NCBI GenBank assembly: GCA_964369265.1
Contig: CAYJEV010000092.1
Coordinates: 1-6,809 of the forward strand
Source of the DNA: DAMCAP01 sp964369265
Lineage (GTDB): Bacteria; Bacillota; Clostridia; Oscillospirales; Ruminococcaceae
Length of the DNA stretch: 6,809 nt
Direction: 5' to 3'
Below are positions 6,352 through 6,809 of the stretch, piece after piece (position 1 is the stretch's first letter; each line of letters opens with the position of its first letter). The notes beneath the pieces were generated by a model. That model searched no databases, was not told the DNA's origin, and saw only the letters and a program-made list of their open reading frames with translations. A program made the translations under genes and the position numbers.

Positions 6352-6513
6352 TTGGAGTATGAAAAATTATACAAGGAGCTATTTAATGCAATTACAGATG
6401 CAATTAATGAGCTTCAAAAATCGAAAGTCATTGATACAGCGATTGAAGAGAGCATTCAAATTCTGAAAAAAGCACAATGCAAAACAGAAGAAATGTACAT
6501 CAATAAGCAATAA
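6352..6513 (+). CDS. 53-residue helical protein of unknown function, TTG start
   Basis: A TTG at 6352, six bases after GAGGTGA-type sequence at 6340-6345, opens a 53-codon frame ending at TAA 6511. The product is charged and almost wholly helical, with two amphipathic stretches (LYKELFNAITDAINELQKS at about 6-24 and IEESIQILKKAQCKTEEMY at 31-49), like a helical hairpin. There is no membrane segment, signal peptide or known motif. Similar small proteins seem familiar from Clostridia, but I cannot name a family. Support for a real gene is strong: consensus promoter, binding site, helical periodicity and an intrinsic terminator a few bases after the stop. It is divergent from the XRE repressor and shares its operators, so it may be a partner such as an antirepressor or a repressed accessory protein; that is inference. 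Confidence 0.72.
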   Translation: MEYEKLYKELFNAITDAINELQKSKVIDTAIEESIQILKKAQCKTEEMYINKQ

Positions 6514-6516
6514 TAA

Positions 6517-6550
6517 ACAACTCCGAGCTAAAGAGGCTTGGAGTTGTTTT
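6517..6550 (+). terminator. intrinsic terminator of the 53-residue protein gene
   Basis: ACAACTCCGAGC (6517-6528) pairs with GCTTGGAGTTGT (6536-6547): a 12-bp stem with one G-T pair and a 7-base loop. It runs into TTTT at 6547-6550. It begins four bases after the stop codon. The T-run is short, but the stem is strong. Confidence 0.75.
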
Positions 6551-6608
6551 ATCGTTCGTTGATTGTTCCAATTTATTTGTTTTATGATTATATAGAACCA
6601 CATAACAA

Positions 6609-6722
6609 AAATGACATCGCAAATTGTAGCGGCGACTATCAGTCGCCATTTTAGTTTCGTGCGGCGGTGCGTCGAGCGCCGCACCCTACCATTTGTGGAC
6701 ATCAATTTTTGGTGTGTCATTT
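6609..6722. repeat. GC-rich MITE-like intergenic repeat with nested hairpins
   Basis: The element is bounded by an 8-bp inverted repeat, AAATGACA (6609-6616) and TGTCATTT (6715-6722). Just inside, GCAAATTGTAG on the left and CTACCATTTGTG on the right are imperfect inverted copies. The core holds two perfect hairpins: GGCGACT/AGTCGCC (6631-6637 and 6641-6647, 3-base loop) and GTGCGGCG/CGCCGCAC (6659-6666 and 6677-6684, 10-base loop). The core is far richer in G+C than everything around it. It carries no convincing reading frame. Such sequences occur as dispersed intergenic repeats in Clostridia; that comparison is from memory. It may be a non-autonomous mobile element or a folded RNA-level repeat. 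Confidence 0.65.
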
Positions 6723-6809
6723 ATGGTCATACAAAACTAAAAATGACAAAACCAAACTATATATCCCCACCAAACAGCGACCACCAAAAGCTGGATTACG
6801 CTCTTTCGG
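6723..6809. other. unassigned sequence at the right end
   Basis: No gene is supported here. A further AAATGACA (6741-6748) repeats the boundary octamer of the preceding element. Two minus-strand frames are open to the window edge, too short to judge. Confidence 0.3.

Noticed and set aside
6559..6588. Promoter-like TTGATT-N18-TATGAT on the plus strand.
   Set aside because: Spacing is off the optimum and no gene follows on that strand within the window.
6379..6720. A 113-codon minus-strand frame over the right-end repeat.
   Set aside because: It runs antisense through the terminator, the 53-residue gene and the GC-rich hairpins; its sequence follows from those features and no binding site is present.
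6601..6760. CRISPR array.
   Set aside because: The repeated octamer occurs only three times, in both orientations and at irregular spacing, and there are no cas genes.

Overview
The window looks like chromosome from a low-G+C anaerobic Firmicute, most likely a Clostridia member. This rests on AT-rich sequence with strong purine-rich ribosome binding sites, TTG start codons, an iron-sulfur/flavodoxin fusion typical of anaerobes, and a SpoIID-family cell-wall enzyme pointing to a spore former. No gene ties it to a named species.

Layout. From about 4970 down to 61 the minus strand carries five genes in a row with short gaps or an overlap and no convincing terminator between them. In transcription order they are: a soluble protein of unknown function (4830-3718), a multi-pass membrane protein of unknown function (3690-2887, TTG start), a DUF1624/HGSNAT-type membrane acyltransferase-like protein overlapping it by 20 bases (2906-2148), a metal-dependent amidohydrolase (2098-878) and a flavodoxin/2[4Fe-4S] ferredoxin fusion (792-61). 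A housekeeping-type promoter lies upstream at 4942-4970. Divergent from this run is a SpoIID-like gene (5016-5936, plus). The 185-base gap between them carries a mother-cell (sigma-E-like) -10 candidate, and the two candidate promoters face each other.

Right end. A small XRE-type repressor gene (6234-6028, minus) diverges from an unlisted 53-residue helical protein gene (6352-6513, plus). The 117-base region between them holds two housekeeping-type promoters, three copies of the nonamer TAGATAATA and a perfect 9-bp inverted repeat, all placed on promoter elements, which suggests a self-contained regulatory switch. The small gene ends at an intrinsic terminator (6517-6550). It is followed by a GC-rich, hairpin-forming, MITE-like intergenic repeat (6609-6722) and unassigned sequence to the window end.

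How the genes may work together. The first three minus-strand genes could form an envelope-modification unit, with the overlap pointing to coupled translation of the two membrane proteins. The amidohydrolase and redox protein may only share the transcript. The SpoIID gene would act during engulfment, remodelling septal peptidoglycan. The repressor/small-protein pair looks like an accessory or phage-derived switch. These links are inferences from position.
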